A DNA stretch of 64,000 bases, taken from assembly GCF_002947535.1 (NCBI RefSeq), contig NZ_PUAP01000027.1, positions 124,001 through 188,000 of the forward strand, given 5' to 3'. A model generated the notes under the pieces. The model ran no database searches. It was not told the origin of the DNA and worked only from the letters and a program-made list of their open reading frames with translations. Source of the DNA: Enterococcus mundtii. GTDB lineage: Bacteria > Bacillota > Bacilli > Lactobacillales > Enterococcaceae. Below are positions 47,042-56,050 of the stretch, one piece after another (position 1 is the stretch's first letter; each line of letters begins with the position of its first letter). Made by a program: the position numbers and the translations under genes.

Positions 47042-47086
47042 AAATCCACCAAGTAAGGAGTAGCCATACTTACTTGGTGGATTTTT
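47042..47086. terminator. Strong second terminator
   Basis: A perfect 16-bp stem AAATCCACCAAGTAAG/CTTACTTGGTGGATTT with an 11-base loop and a T run. It insulates the DivIVA operon from the sigma-54 promoter region. Confidence 0.85.
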
Positions 47087-47104
47087 ATACTCCATTCTCT
47101 CTTT

Positions 47105-47128
47105 TTGCACACTAAAAATAGTGTGCAA
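47105..47128. promoter_or_regulatory. Palindromic upstream activator site
   Basis: A perfect 10-bp dyad TTGCACACTA/TAGTGTGCAA with 4 bp between. A further half-site-like AGTGTGCTTG follows at 47141-47150, and a dyad TACCAA-C-TTGGTA lies at 47178-47190. The main dyad is about 77 bp before the -24 element, a normal place for an enhancer of a sigma-54 activator. Confidence 0.7.
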
Positions 47129-47204
47129 TGCAAAAATTAGAGTGTGCTTGATAAAAAACAACGTGAAAACCCTTTTATACCAACTTGGTAAAGCGATTTC
47201 AAAG

Positions 47205-47221
47205 TTGGCACGATACTTGCA
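47205..47221 (+). promoter_or_regulatory. Sigma-54 (RpoN) promoter of the cellobiose-type PTS
   Basis: TTGGCACGATACTTGCA matches the -24/-12 consensus TTGGCACNNNNNTTGCW completely, with GG and GC 10 bp apart. Transcription then depends on RpoN and on a LevR/CelR-like activator, which is not encoded in the window. Confidence 0.88.
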
Positions 47222-47261
47222 TTATATAAAAGTGTAAGAAGAAGAAAAGGAAGTGTTCAAA

Positions 47262-47582
47262 ATGGAAAAAAGAACAATCATGCTTGTCTGCTCTGCAGGA
47301 ATGAGTACAAGTTTATTAGTGACAAAAATGCAAAAAGCAGCAGAAGAAAAAGGCGTAGAAGCGGACATCTTTGCAGTTTCAGCATCAGAAGCTGATAGCC
47401 AACTAGAATCAAAAAATGTAGACGTTTTATTATTAGGTCCACAAGTACGTTTCATGCAAAGTCAATTTGCTGAAAAACTAGCACCAAAAGGGATTCCGTT
47501 AGATGTTATCAACATGCAAGACTATGGCATGATGAACGGGGCAAAAGTATTGGAACAAGCAGAATCATTGATCAATAAATAA
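47262..47582 (+). CDS. celA: PTS EIIB component, lactose/cellobiose family
   Basis: A 106-residue cytoplasmic EIIB with the phospho-Cys in MLVCSAGMSTSLLVTKMQ at the N-terminus and the family's LLGPQVRFMQSQF. ATG 47262 follows AAGGAAG; GTG 47253 is inside that site. It is the first gene of a B-A-C operon under the sigma-54 promoter. Substrate is probably cellobiose or another beta-diglucoside; no phospho-glucosidase is encoded next to it. Confidence 0.88.
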   Translation: MEKRTIMLVCSAGMSTSLLVTKMQKAAEEKGVEADIFAVSASEADSQLESKNVDVLLLGPQVRFMQSQFAEKLAPKGIPLDVINMQDYGMMNGAKVLEQAESLINK

Positions 47583-47606
47583 AAAACAGGAAAAAGAGGG
47601 AAGAAA

Positions 47607-47924
47607 ATGGAAGATCAAAAAAATTTAGAAGCGATCATGGGCTTGATCATGTTCGGCGGCAACGCAAAAAGCGATGCAATGGAAGCGATTGCGGCTGCGA
47701 AAAAAGGCGACTTTGAATTAGCAGATGCAAAAATCAAAGATGCAGAAGAATCATTGGTCCAAGCACATCATTCGCAAACAGGGTTATTAACACAAGAAGC
47801 ACAAGGGGAACACATGGAAGTTACTTTGTTGACCGTTCATAGTCAAGATCATTTGATGACATCCATCGCGTTTACAGATTTAGCAAAAGAAATCATTGAT
47901 CTATACCGTCGTATAGAGGCTTAA
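47607..47924 (+). CDS. celC: PTS EIIA component, lactose/cellobiose family
   Basis: A 105-residue helical EIIA. It has the family core IMGLIMFGGNAKSDAMEAI, then AHHSQTGLLTQEA and the phospho-His region LTVHSQDHLMTSI. It forms a homotrimer in characterised members. AAGAGGGAAG precedes its ATG. Confidence 0.88.
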   Translation: MEDQKNLEAIMGLIMFGGNAKSDAMEAIAAAKKGDFELADAKIKDAEESLVQAHHSQTGLLTQEAQGEHMEVTLLTVHSQDHLMTSIAFTDLAKEIIDLYRRIEA

Positions 47925-47959
47925 ATAAAAATTTTTTAAAGGAGAAAAGAGGAAAAGAT

Positions 47960-49213
47960 ATGGATAGCTTTGTAGCATTTATGGAGAAACACTTTATACC
48001 AGTCGCATCAAAAATCGGTGCGCAACGCCATTTAGTGGCCATTCGTGACGCTTTTATGGTCAGTATGCCATTAATGATCTTAGGCGCTTTAGCTGTAATG
48101 ATCAATAACTTGCCTATCCCTGGATTCCAAGAATTGATGAATTCGATTTTTGGTGGTGAAGCATGGAAAGGGTTCGGTGCGGCTGCTTGGAACGGAACGT
48201 TTGCGATTCTTTCTGTTTTGATTGCGTTCTTATTAGCTTATCATTTAGCAAACGGTTACCGTAAAGATGGCGTATCTGCCGGAGTGATCTCATTAGGTTC
48301 ATTCTTCGCACTAGGCGGCGCTTTAGGCATGAGTTCAAACGGATTATTTATTGCAATTATTGTCGGAATTATTTCAACAGAGATTTTTGTTCGTTTAAGT
48401 GGAAATGAAAAATTGATCATCAAAATGCCAGACGGAGTACCACCAGCAGTAGCAAAAGCATTTGCGTCATTATTGCCAGCAATGATCACGATTTCATTGT
48501 TCGCACTAGTTGCTGCAATCTTTGCGGCATTCGGTGTTGCTGATATTGTTGGAGCATTCTACACGGTGGTTCAAGAACCATTTATGGGTCTTGCTAACTC
48601 TTACCCATCTGCATTATTACTTGCATTTATTACACCGTTCCTTTGGTTCTTTGGACTACATGGAGCAAACATGGTCGATCCATTGATGCAAACCATCAAT
48701 GCGCCAGCGATCCAAGCAAACGTCGAAGCGATTGCTAACGGCCAAAGTGCACCATTTATCGTCAACAAACCTTTCTTTGACAGCTTTGTCAATTTAGGTG
48801 GTACAGGTGCAACATTAGGATTATTGATCGCGATCTATTTAGTAGGACGTAGAAACAAACCTTATATGGTCGTAACGAACTTATCGATTGCGCCAGGAGT
48901 ATTCAATATCAACGAACCAACAATGTTTGGTCTACCAATCGTTTTGAACCCAGTGATGTTTATTCCATTTATTTTAACACCAATGGTTTTAGTAACTGTT
49001 GCGTACTTTGCGACATCAACAGGACTTGTACCAGCAGCTACAGTAATGCCACCATGGGTAACACCACCAGTGATCGGCGGATTTTTAGCAACAAACAGTC
49101 TTTCAGGCGCAGTGCTATCTGCGGTCAACTTACTGATTTCAATTCTGATCTATCTACCATTCGTTAAAGTAGCAACGATCCAAGAAATGAAAAAAGACGC
49201 ATTGAACGCGTAA
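47960..49213 (+). CDS. celB: PTS EIIC component, cellobiose family
   Basis: A 417-residue membrane permease with about 10 segments. It starts MDSFVAFMEKHFIPVASKIG and contains AQRHLVAIRDAFMVSMPLMI, the conserved GLHGANMVDPLMQ and FNINEPTMFGLPIVLNP, which are typical of ChbC/CelB-type EIIC. It imports a beta-linked disaccharide, which EIIB phosphorylates. Confidence 0.9.
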   Translation: MDSFVAFMEKHFIPVASKIGAQRHLVAIRDAFMVSMPLMILGALAVMINNLPIPGFQELMNSIFGGEAWKGFGAAAWNGTFAILSVLIAFLLAYHLANGYRKDGVSAGVISLGSFFALGGALGMSSNGLFIAIIVGIISTEIFVRLSGNEKLIIKMPDGVPPAVAKAFASLLPAMITISLFALVAAIFAAFGVADIVGAFYTVVQEPFMGLANSYPSALLLAFITPFLWFFGLHGANMVDPLMQTINAPAIQANVEAIANGQSAPFIVNKPFFDSFVNLGGTGATLGLLIAIYLVGRRNKPYMVVTNLSIAPGVFNINEPTMFGLPIVLNPVMFIPFILTPMVLVTVAYFATSTGLVPAATVMPPWVTPPVIGGFLATNSLSGAVLSAVNLLISILIYLPFVKVATIQEMKKDALNA

Positions 49214-49218
49214 GAAAT

Positions 49219-49258
49219 AAAAAACGGAGAGCAAGTGATTGCTTTCCGTTTTTTTTTT
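49219..49258 (+). terminator. Terminator of the cellobiose-type PTS operon
   Basis: AAAAACGGA and GCAA arms pair with TTGC and TCCGTTTTT, followed by T9. Confidence 0.85.
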
Positions 49259-49339
49259 GTTACTACTGTTATCATTGCTATTTTTCAGAAAGCAACGTAT
49301 AGTTTTTGTAAGCATTCTATTTGAATAGGAGGATAGCGC

Positions 49340-49741
49340 ATGAATACAATAGACATTCAAAAAAGGATCGAACGATTCCAAGCATATGGGAACACTCTTC
49401 CAGGGGCTAGGGTATATTTTCGTGAAGATTGGGAAACGCTTTATTTTGATTTGGATGGTAAACAGTTTGGGATGATGAGTCCAGAAGCGAATGAAAAAGC
49501 ATTGATCACGTTAAAACATTTCCCTGAAAAAAACGAGGAATTACGAACGATGTACCCTGAGATCATTATACCTGGTTACTATGCCAATAAGAAACATTGG
49601 AATTCGATCATGTTAGGCAAAGATGAATTGTCAGACGAGGAAATCGAGAAAATGATTTTGATTTCTTATGAATTGGTACTAGCGAAATTCGCTAAAAAGA
49701 AACAAGAAGAAATCAAAAACTCAGTGATAGAAAGTGATTGA
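49340..49741 (+). CDS. MmcQ/YjbR-family protein
   Basis: A 133-residue single-domain protein. The pattern LYFDLDGKQFGMMS, then PGYYANKKHWNSIML and a C-terminal helix (EIEKMILISYELVLAKFAKK) fits the MmcQ/YjbR (CyaY-like) fold, sometimes called DNA-binding. AGGAGG precedes ATG 49340. It is a single-gene unit with no clear partner; function is unknown. Confidence 0.75.
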   Translation: MNTIDIQKRIERFQAYGNTLPGARVYFREDWETLYFDLDGKQFGMMSPEANEKALITLKHFPEKNEELRTMYPEIIIPGYYANKKHWNSIMLGKDELSDEEIEKMILISYELVLAKFAKKKQEEIKNSVIESD

Positions 49742-49776
49742 AAGCTTGAAGTGGCAGAAATCATTCTCTAGTTGAT

Positions 49777-49814
49777 AAAAAAGGTCTGGAAATAGGGGCA
49801 ACCTATTTCCAGAC
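49777..49814 (-). terminator. Terminator of the methyltransferase gene
   Basis: A perfect 13-bp stem GTCTGGAAATAGG/CCTATTTCCAGAC with a 5-base loop. On the minus strand it is followed by CTTTTTT. Confidence 0.8.
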
Positions 49815-49868
49815 GCTTAATAAAATTTGTGCAGATGGACTAAGAATGTTTAGATCGATGATTCGCCT

Positions 49869-50597
49869 CTACATTTTTGTCACAGAAATAATCAACATCA
49901 TCGGACGTCTTAATTCGTCTTTCATACCAGGTATATCTAACATATGTGATGGTGGTATTGGTTCAAGCACATGGTTGATTTGAAAGCCATTAGACAATAA
50001 TGTCTCAAGATAAGTTGTAATCGTTCGATGATATTTTTTTACAGAAGATCCTAGGAAGTTTGTGTCACGCTCCCCTTCGTCAAAATAATGATCAACTGGA
50101 AAGTGCATGATCTGACCATCATCTGTATAAATCCAATCTTGCCGACCATCTGCTGTAAAAATAGGATGTTCAACTGAAAAAAGAAATTGCCCATTCGGTT
50201 TTAGGAAGTGATGGACATGCTGGACGAGTTGTTCCCAATTTTCTACATAATGGATAGCTAAAGAACTGAACACGAAATCAAATGAGTCTTTCGCAAACCG
50301 GATCGTTGAAATATCGTCTTGCATGTAACTGATCGTGTCATCATTTGTTCGAGCGCTAGCTTCTTCTAGCATCTTCGCAGACAAGTCAACACCAATGATT
50401 TTTTTTGCCCCTTGCGAAGCAGCGTAACGACAGTGCCAACCATAGCCACATCCAAGATCAAGGACTGTTTGTCCATGGAGATTGGGGAAGATAGTTGCAA
50501 GCGTGGGCCATTCTCCAGCACCTTGTAAGCCTTTTTGGCTACGAGGCATTTCTTTGTATTGGTCAAAAAATTGTTGATCATCGTAAATATTTGTCAT
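49869..50597 (-). CDS. SAM-dependent class I methyltransferase
   Basis: A 242-residue cytoplasmic methyltransferase. The SAM-binding motif I is TVLDLGCGYGWHCRYAA (about residues 44-60), followed by IIGVDLSAKMLEEA (acidic ribose-binding position), the FDFVFSSLAIHYVENW region and GQFLFSVEHPIFTADG. The UbiE/Methyltransf_11 type acts on small molecules. ATG 50597 lies 7 bp after GGAGGA; the longer frame begins in the ribosome site. Confidence 0.85.
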   Translation of the reverse strand: MTNIYDDQQFFDQYKEMPRSQKGLQGAGEWPTLATIFPNLHGQTVLDLGCGYGWHCRYAASQGAKKIIGVDLSAKMLEEASARTNDDTISYMQDDISTIRFAKDSFDFVFSSLAIHYVENWEQLVQHVHHFLKPNGQFLFSVEHPIFTADGRQDWIYTDDGQIMHFPVDHYFDEGERDTNFLGSSVKKYHRTITTYLETLLSNGFQINHVLEPIPPSHMLDIPGMKDELRRPMMLIISVTKM

Positions 50598-50793
50598 GTT
50601 TGATTCCTCCATGTAATTTTTTTATTTGCTTAAACTACATGGAGTCCGTCTCTTTTGTGTGCAATCATCTCGCTCACTCCTTTGACATCTATTCTAGCTT
50701 AGGTCGTAAGAAGAAGCAAAAATTCAAACATAGATAAACATGCTTAGGGATCTGTTTTACACGACGCATGAATAATGAATGGAGGTTTAATAG

Positions 50794-51258
50794 TTGAATA
50801 TGTATCAATGGATCAAATTAAATGAACACCCAGAATTACTGGAAGAAACCGCAAGTTGGTTTTCCTCAAAGTGGGGCATTCCTGCGGAGGTTTATGCGGA
50901 AAGTATACGTACTGGAATCATCGAGAAGGAAAGTATTCCTCAATGGTATGTTGTTCTCGATGAAAAAGGTGCAATCGTTGGAGGAGCAGGTGTCATCGAA
51001 AATGACTTCCACGACCGTCCAGATTTAGCACCTAATCTTTGTGCTTTATATGTTGAACCGGAGCATCGGAATCAGGGATTAGCAAAATGGATATTAGAAC
51101 AAACCAGAGAAGAGATGCATCGATTAGGGTTCAAGAAACTTTATTTGATTACAGACCACACCTCCTTTTATGAACGATATGATTGGTCATTTTTAACTAT
51201 GGTCAAGGAAGAAAGTGGAACAACTGCCCGGTTGTATCAAATCGCTACAACAACATAA
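50794..51258 (+). CDS. GNAT-family N-acetyltransferase
   Basis: A 154-residue acetyl-CoA-dependent transferase. Motif A is LYVEPEHRNQGLAKWILEQ (the RxxGxA pyrophosphate loop), preceded by the beta-strand WYVVLDEKGAIVGGAGVIE. TTG 50794 has GGAGGT 7 bp upstream; ATG 50800 would leave 13 bp. Substrate unknown. Confidence 0.8.
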   Translation: MNMYQWIKLNEHPELLEETASWFSSKWGIPAEVYAESIRTGIIEKESIPQWYVVLDEKGAIVGGAGVIENDFHDRPDLAPNLCALYVEPEHRNQGLAKWILEQTREEMHRLGFKKLYLITDHTSFYERYDWSFLTMVKEESGTTARLYQIATTT

Positions 51259-51303
51259 AGAGAAGCATGAGATGTTGGATCAAATCTCATGCTTCTCTTT
51301 TTT
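51257..51303. terminator. Terminator shared by convergent genes
   Basis: A perfect 17-bp stem AAAGAGAAGCATGAGAT/ATCTCATGCTTCTCTTT followed by T run. It includes the last codons of the minus-strand YrhK-like gene. Confidence 0.85.
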
Positions 51304-51606
51304 CGCTTGTTCTCTTCGTTGTTTCTTTTCATCGTAAATAAAGACATTTCGCACGATACGTAAGATGGGGCGAGTGGTCAAGAAGATGGCACCTGCCAAA
51401 TACAAGTAATTACTGTAATAATCAGGGATTTTCGTGAGCAAAGCAATACTCCCTAAGACATAAAAGATACCTGTGAGTAAATCAACCGCTAAAGAAATCA
51501 ATGTGTAACGATTTTGGAAATACAAGCGAAAACGCCGTCCGCGGATCTCAATATCTTCTTCTTTGCCAATCTCGACATCATGGGTATTTCGTTTGATTCT
51601 TGGCAT
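51280..51606 (-). CDS. YrhK-domain small membrane protein
   Basis: A 108-residue protein with two membrane segments (about 37-58 and 66-82) and charged ends. It starts MPRIKRNTHDVEIGKEEDIE and contains RFRLYFQNRYTLISLAVDLL, then LYLAGAIFLTTRPILRI, the YrhK-like pattern. Its function is unknown. It lies 27 bp after the alcohol dehydrogenase on the same strand and may be co-transcribed. Confidence 0.7.
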   Translation of the reverse strand: MPRIKRNTHDVEIGKEEDIEIRGRRFRLYFQNRYTLISLAVDLLTGIFYVLGSIALLTKIPDYYSNYLYLAGAIFLTTRPILRIVRNVFIYDEKKQRREQAKKEKHEI

Positions 51607-51633
51607 ATAAAATCACCTAACTAGTTTTTATTT

Positions 51634-52767
51634 CTAAGGTTTCAAAACAACTTTGATATTTTTATCTTCTTTTTTATCAAAAATCTCGTATGCTCGAGCC
51701 GCTTCTTCTAACGGCATCGAATGAGTGATGATCTGAGTTGGATCAAACATCCCTTCTGCAATCATGTCATAAATTTTTGGCATCAAGTGGACAACCGGTG
51801 CTTGCCCATGTTTGACATCGATATTGCGCATAAAGAATTCTTGAAGTGGATAGGAAGAAGCAGGTGTCATATAAACACCAGTGATTTGCACTGTACCAAA
51901 TTTTTTCACCGCTTTAGCAGCCATTTGGATAGGTGAGATCGTTCCACTTTGTAAGCTAACTAAATTTTTAGCTTTTTCTTTTGTTGGCTCTAAGCCATCC
52001 ATTCCGACACAATCAATGATGACATCTGCACCGCCACGAGCTAACTCATATAAATCATCTCCGGCTTGGTTCACGTCGTCTAATAGATATGTTTCGATTT
52101 GATTATAGCGGACCGCTTTGTCCAAACGATGTTTGACTGGATCGACCGCAATGACACGTTTTGCTCCTGCCATCACAGCAAATTTTTGTGCAAATAAACC
52201 AACAGGGCCTGAACCTAAGACGACAACCGTATCATCTTTTTTTACCCCTGCATTTGCAACACTCCAATAAGCGGTTGGTAAAATATCAGATAAAAATAAA
52301 ACTTTTTCATCAGGTAAATCATTATCTGGAACGATAAATGACGTAGAGTCGGCGAAAGGCACCCGAAGATACTCCGCTTGACCACCCCAATGATTTCCGT
52401 TCAATTTACCAAAACCGAATAATCCACCGTATAATTCTTCCTGATTGGAATTATCACACTGACTTTCCATATGGTTTGCACAAAAATGGCAATGGCCACA
52501 GCTAATATTAAAAGGAATAACTACACGTTGTCCTTTTTTCAACTTTTTCACTTCAGAACCAACTTCTTCAACGATCCCCATAGGTTCATGTCCAACGACA
52601 TAGCCTTTTTCCATAACGGATTCCCCATGGTGATAAAGATGGAGATCAGATCCACAAATCGCTGTTGCAGTGATACGGATGATTGCATCGGTTGGTGCTA
52701 AAATTTTTGGATCATCAACATTTCTAATTTCCATTTTTTGCTTTCCTTGCCAAGTGACTGCTTTCAT
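51634..52767 (-). CDS. Zinc-dependent alcohol dehydrogenase
   Basis: A 377-residue MDR-family NAD(P)-dependent dehydrogenase. It has the catalytic-zinc region AICGSDLHLYHHGESV with GHEPMGIVEEVGSEV, the structural-zinc cysteines in CGHCHFCANHMESQC, and the cofactor loop VVVLGSGPVGLFAQKFA. The layout resembles the glutathione-independent formaldehyde dehydrogenase-like group and its relatives acting on short alcohols or aldehydes. GAGGAG precedes the ATG. Substrate not determined. Confidence 0.88.
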   Translation of the reverse strand: MKAVTWQGKQKMEIRNVDDPKILAPTDAIIRITATAICGSDLHLYHHGESVMEKGYVVGHEPMGIVEEVGSEVKKLKKGQRVVIPFNISCGHCHFCANHMESQCDNSNQEELYGGLFGFGKLNGNHWGGQAEYLRVPFADSTSFIVPDNDLPDEKVLFLSDILPTAYWSVANAGVKKDDTVVVLGSGPVGLFAQKFAVMAGAKRVIAVDPVKHRLDKAVRYNQIETYLLDDVNQAGDDLYELARGGADVIIDCVGMDGLEPTKEKAKNLVSLQSGTISPIQMAAKAVKKFGTVQITGVYMTPASSYPLQEFFMRNIDVKHGQAPVVHLMPKIYDMIAEGMFDPTQIITHSMPLEEAARAYEIFDKKEDKNIKVVLKP

Positions 52768-52914
52768 CGTAGTGCTCCTCTCCTGTTTTCGTTAATAAAA
52801 CTAACGATAGTTATTTATAAACTCATTCTAAGGGAATGTTACTTTTTTTCACAATGAAACGCGCTTTTAGTTTTAAGTTAAAACAGTAAAATAACTTTTG
52901 ACGAAAAAAGGAAG

Positions 52915-52943
52915 TTGTAGTTTTATTGACTGAAAGTTATAAT
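52915..52943 (+). promoter_or_regulatory. Sigma-70-type promoter
   Basis: -35 TTGTAG and -10 TATAAT at 17-bp spacing, 72 bp before the membrane-protein gene. It fits as its promoter. Confidence 0.55.
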
Positions 52944-53015
52944 TATAGTAGTTGATTTTCAACAAAATAAAACGTAAAAGAACAATTTTTTGTGCTGACA
53001 TAGGAAAGGAGAGAA

Positions 53016-53858
53016 ATGAGAAATAGTCGATTAATCAAAATAATTATAGGAGTTGTGTGTACGGTCTTGCTCTTTTTTTTATCGATTGGCGGACTTTTTT
53101 ATACGACTTTAGCAAATGAAGGATTTATGAATGAACAAATCAAACAAGCAAACTACATACAAAAAGTAACGAGAGAGATCAATGGTCGTGTCCAGAGCTA
53201 CCACCAAGAAGCAAGAGTCACTCCAGAGGTGCTTGCCGACAGTGTATCCGAGGAATTAGTCAAAAAGAATATCGAGCATTTCATCAAAGAAACCTATCGC
53301 GACAAGCAACCAAGCTTGATCCAAGCGACGGAGTTGGAAGAACATATCAAAGAGACGATCCATACATATAAAGCAGAACATGACATCGATATTGAAGAAG
53401 GAACTGCAGGAGAAGAACTAGCTTTACATATGATCGGCGGGATCTTTGAACGGAGTGTACAACCAAGTTATCTGCATCTTTTTATTCGAGGAATCACTGA
53501 GTTGAGCCAACAGGTACTTGACTATGCTTGGGGCATTGTGAGTGTGAGCCTATTGATCTTAGCTGGATTCATTTATTTCAATCCGGGATCTATCCGATCA
53601 CGTATCAAAAAATTTGCGTGTAGTCTGATGGGTGCTGGATTGATAAGTCTAGCATTTGCCGCAACTTTATACTATGCGCAGATTTTGCAGACGGATGAGC
53701 AAATGGATTCACTTCAAGACTTGATGCGGACGTATCTTTCTAACTTTACTCTGATTGTTTTACTGATCGGTGGAAGTGAGATCGTTATGGGTGGCTTCGC
53801 ATGGCTCCTTGCGAAAAGAGAAAACAAAAAGAGAAGCATCGGGAAAAATCAAAAATAG
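53016..53858 (+). CDS. Predicted membrane protein of unknown function
   Basis: A 280-residue protein with one N-terminal hydrophobic segment (about 7-30), a helical charged extracytoplasmic region of about 125 residues (with EELVKKNIEHFIKETYRDKQ), then three hydrophobic segments (about 168-190, 202-222, 240-262) and a basic end. AGGAAAGGAGAG precedes ATG 53016. No family motif is recognised. It is monocistronic, ending at a shared terminator. Confidence 0.7.
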   Translation: MRNSRLIKIIIGVVCTVLLFFLSIGGLFYTTLANEGFMNEQIKQANYIQKVTREINGRVQSYHQEARVTPEVLADSVSEELVKKNIEHFIKETYRDKQPSLIQATELEEHIKETIHTYKAEHDIDIEEGTAGEELALHMIGGIFERSVQPSYLHLFIRGITELSQQVLDYAWGIVSVSLLILAGFIYFNPGSIRSRIKKFACSLMGAGLISLAFAATLYYAQILQTDEQMDSLQDLMRTYLSNFTLIVLLIGGSEIVMGGFAWLLAKRENKKRSIGKNQK

Positions 53859-53863
53859 CCGAA

Positions 53864-53910
53864 AAAACAAGAGTTCTCCGCCTATTCCATAGGTGGAGGA
53901 CTCTTGTTTT
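53864..53910. terminator. Bidirectional terminator between convergent genes
   Basis: AAAACAAGAGT/ACTCTTGTTTT with inner CTCCGCCTA/TAGGTGGAG (one mismatch-flank and one G-T-type pair) around a 5-base loop. T runs exist on both strands. Confidence 0.85.
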
Positions 53911-53947
53911 AGAACTGAAGCAGCATAGAAAAGTGGACTTCACAACC

Positions 53948-55642
53948 TCAATCAAACATTTTTTTCGCTGCACGCATCAACGTAGGGATATCTTTGTCAT
54001 AACGTGGTGTTTTCACCAAACGTGACATTGGAATACCTGCAAAATGGAATGCCGCAATTTCTCCTGAACGAACAGCACTTTGTTCGGTAAAGATCATTTG
54101 ATAAGGCTGTTCAACGAACTCACCAGTAAAGGCAAGGTTTGTTGAATGTTTAGGAATGACTTTTGGTCGATCGCTTTTTGCACGATTGTTGAATAAGGCA
54201 GAAGCATATGGCATATAAACCGGAATATTATTGATGACACTATCATAGATCTCGGTTTCTTTTTCGCGAATGTTTACTGGACCAGGATCAACTTTCGAAA
54301 GCTGACCAAGCAATTCTTCCAACATTTCTTTTCCGTTCATTTTAATATACTCTTTGTCGACAAATTCACCACGACGTCTTGGATACAAGAAGTAGCCCCA
54401 AATCACTGTTTCATTCGGTTTTTGTGAAGTGAAATGCGGTTGGTGATGCACGACGATCGACATATTGACATCTTTTTGACTAAGTGGGGTGATCGGTGTT
54501 GTTGAAATAAATGAATTCAACGCATTACCTGGTTCTTGTGTCGTGATACGTGTGATCTCGTTTAACAGCACATGATTTTTCGTTGTCAACGTAAAGCTGA
54601 CCCATTCACTTGCGTCACGATCTGCGAAAAATTTATCTGGATTACCTAAATTGTAGAATTTTTCACTGGCTTTTTTCCATAAACTAGAAGCAGCACCGTA
54701 ATCCATATTTTCCTCTGCGGGTGTTTCGTAGTCGCCAAGTGTTGCTGAATCAGTGATCGAACCATTCGTAAATAATACGCCAGTATCTCCATCAACGACG
54801 ACATGTTCTTCTTCTTGTGTTTTTGTATTGATCATCTTCAAGCCTGTCACCGTGATTTCATCTTGCATCGCTGTTTCTTTAAATTCCCAGTCAACGACAC
54901 GACGATTCAAAATGATTTTACAGCCTTGTTCTTTCAAATAGTTGATCAGTGGCAACATAATGCTTTCATATTGATTATAGCGTGTCCGATTGACCCCAAC
55001 TAAATGCTCGATTTGAGTAAACTCATAAATCATTTGGTGCATATAGCGCCGTAATTCTTGTGCAGAACTACGTGTTCGAAAAGCAAAAGTCGTTTCCCAC
55101 ATAAACCAGAAGTTTGTTTCAAAGAAATGGGGATCATCTTTGAAATACTCAGCAATCGTCACATTATCTAATTTTTCTTCTTCTGAATCAGGCATGGCGA
55201 TCAGTTTCGTCAATAATACGCGATCTTTATTATTGAAACCTAATTTACCACCATCAATGATTCCCTTGCCACCTTCCAACAAACGAGCTTTATCAAAAGT
55301 CGGATGTTTGGCATCAAAATCACGTGTGTCTTCTTCCGCAGTCATGCCTGGTTCTGTGGCAGAAGGGATGCGACTGAGTAAATCCATCAAATCGACATAC
55401 GTACGGTAATTCAGCATACGTCCACCACGTGCAACGTAGCCTTTTTGATTTTCTAATGGGTGATTTTTGTTCCAATATTCATCAGTAACTGTGTCCACAG
55501 GAGCACCATCATTTGATCCATGGTCATCTAAGGAGTAGAAAGTGATTTGATCTCCACGCCATTTGCCTTCTTGGATCAAATAAACAGCTGCTGCCATATT
55601 CGCGATTCCTGCACCAATCATAATTGCTTTCTTTTTTTGCAT
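53948..55642 (-). CDS. ohyA: Oleate hydratase
   Basis: A 564-residue FAD-dependent enzyme that adds water to the cis-9 bond of oleate (and linoleate) to give 10-hydroxy fatty acids; also known as the 67-kDa streptococcal antigen-like (MCRA) family. It has the Rossmann motif IMIGAGIANMAAAVYLIQ, NYRTYVDLMDLLSRIPS, FWFMWETTFAFRTRSSAQEL, the C-terminal NLAFTGEFVEQPYQMIFTEQ and SAVRSGEIAAF. ATG 55642 has GGAGG 8 bp upstream. Its usual roles are detoxifying unsaturated fatty acids on host surfaces or in the gut. Confidence 0.95.
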   Translation of the reverse strand: MQKKKAIMIGAGIANMAAAVYLIQEGKWRGDQITFYSLDDHGSNDGAPVDTVTDEYWNKNHPLENQKGYVARGGRMLNYRTYVDLMDLLSRIPSATEPGMTAEEDTRDFDAKHPTFDKARLLEGGKGIIDGGKLGFNNKDRVLLTKLIAMPDSEEEKLDNVTIAEYFKDDPHFFETNFWFMWETTFAFRTRSSAQELRRYMHQMIYEFTQIEHLVGVNRTRYNQYESIMLPLINYLKEQGCKIILNRRVVDWEFKETAMQDEITVTGLKMINTKTQEEEHVVVDGDTGVLFTNGSITDSATLGDYETPAEENMDYGAASSLWKKASEKFYNLGNPDKFFADRDASEWVSFTLTTKNHVLLNEITRITTQEPGNALNSFISTTPITPLSQKDVNMSIVVHHQPHFTSQKPNETVIWGYFLYPRRRGEFVDKEYIKMNGKEMLEELLGQLSKVDPGPVNIREKETEIYDSVINNIPVYMPYASALFNNRAKSDRPKVIPKHSTNLAFTGEFVEQPYQMIFTEQSAVRSGEIAAFHFAGIPMSRLVKTPRYDKDIPTLMRAAKKMFD

Positions 55643-55690
55643 TGTCCAATCCTCCAATATCTCCTAAATCATTGTATTCTGGCTAATTTT

Positions 55691-55819
55691 CTAGATTGAT
55701 TCAAATTCATCATAAAGGTGACTATCATCTTCTAGTAAGCCTGTTTTTTTGCCAAGATAAACAGCACCTATAGCGACTAGTCCTAAGCCAATGCCTACTT
55801 TCAACCATTTCTTGCTCAT
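55691..55819 (-). CDS. Small 42-residue membrane protein
   Basis: Starts MSKKWLKVGIGLGLVAIGAV, one membrane segment, then an acidic tail LLEDDSHLYDEFESI. AGGAGG lies 7 bp upstream of ATG 55819, so it is probably expressed; a longer frame to 55909 has no ribosome site. It lies 48 bp before oleate hydratase on the same strand and may share its promoter. The family is unknown to me. Confidence 0.65.
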   Translation of the reverse strand: MSKKWLKVGIGLGLVAIGAVYLGKKTGLLEDDSHLYDEFESI

Positions 55820-56050
55820 AAAAAAACCTCCTTTTGGTTTGTGAACTATTTCTACTTCAAAGCATAGAGCGTTTAGAAAAATAAGCCAAATGATAGGGTA
55901 AGTGAGCAACCAGAATTTTTGACAGTTCAGAGGAAGTGTCTGTTTTTTAGTGTATTTTGTAATAAATTCTTAATAAAGAGAAGTAAAAAAATTTTGGGAA
56001 TGAGTTATAACGCGTTTTTAATTCATGTGAATCAGAAAGGTGTGGAAAAG

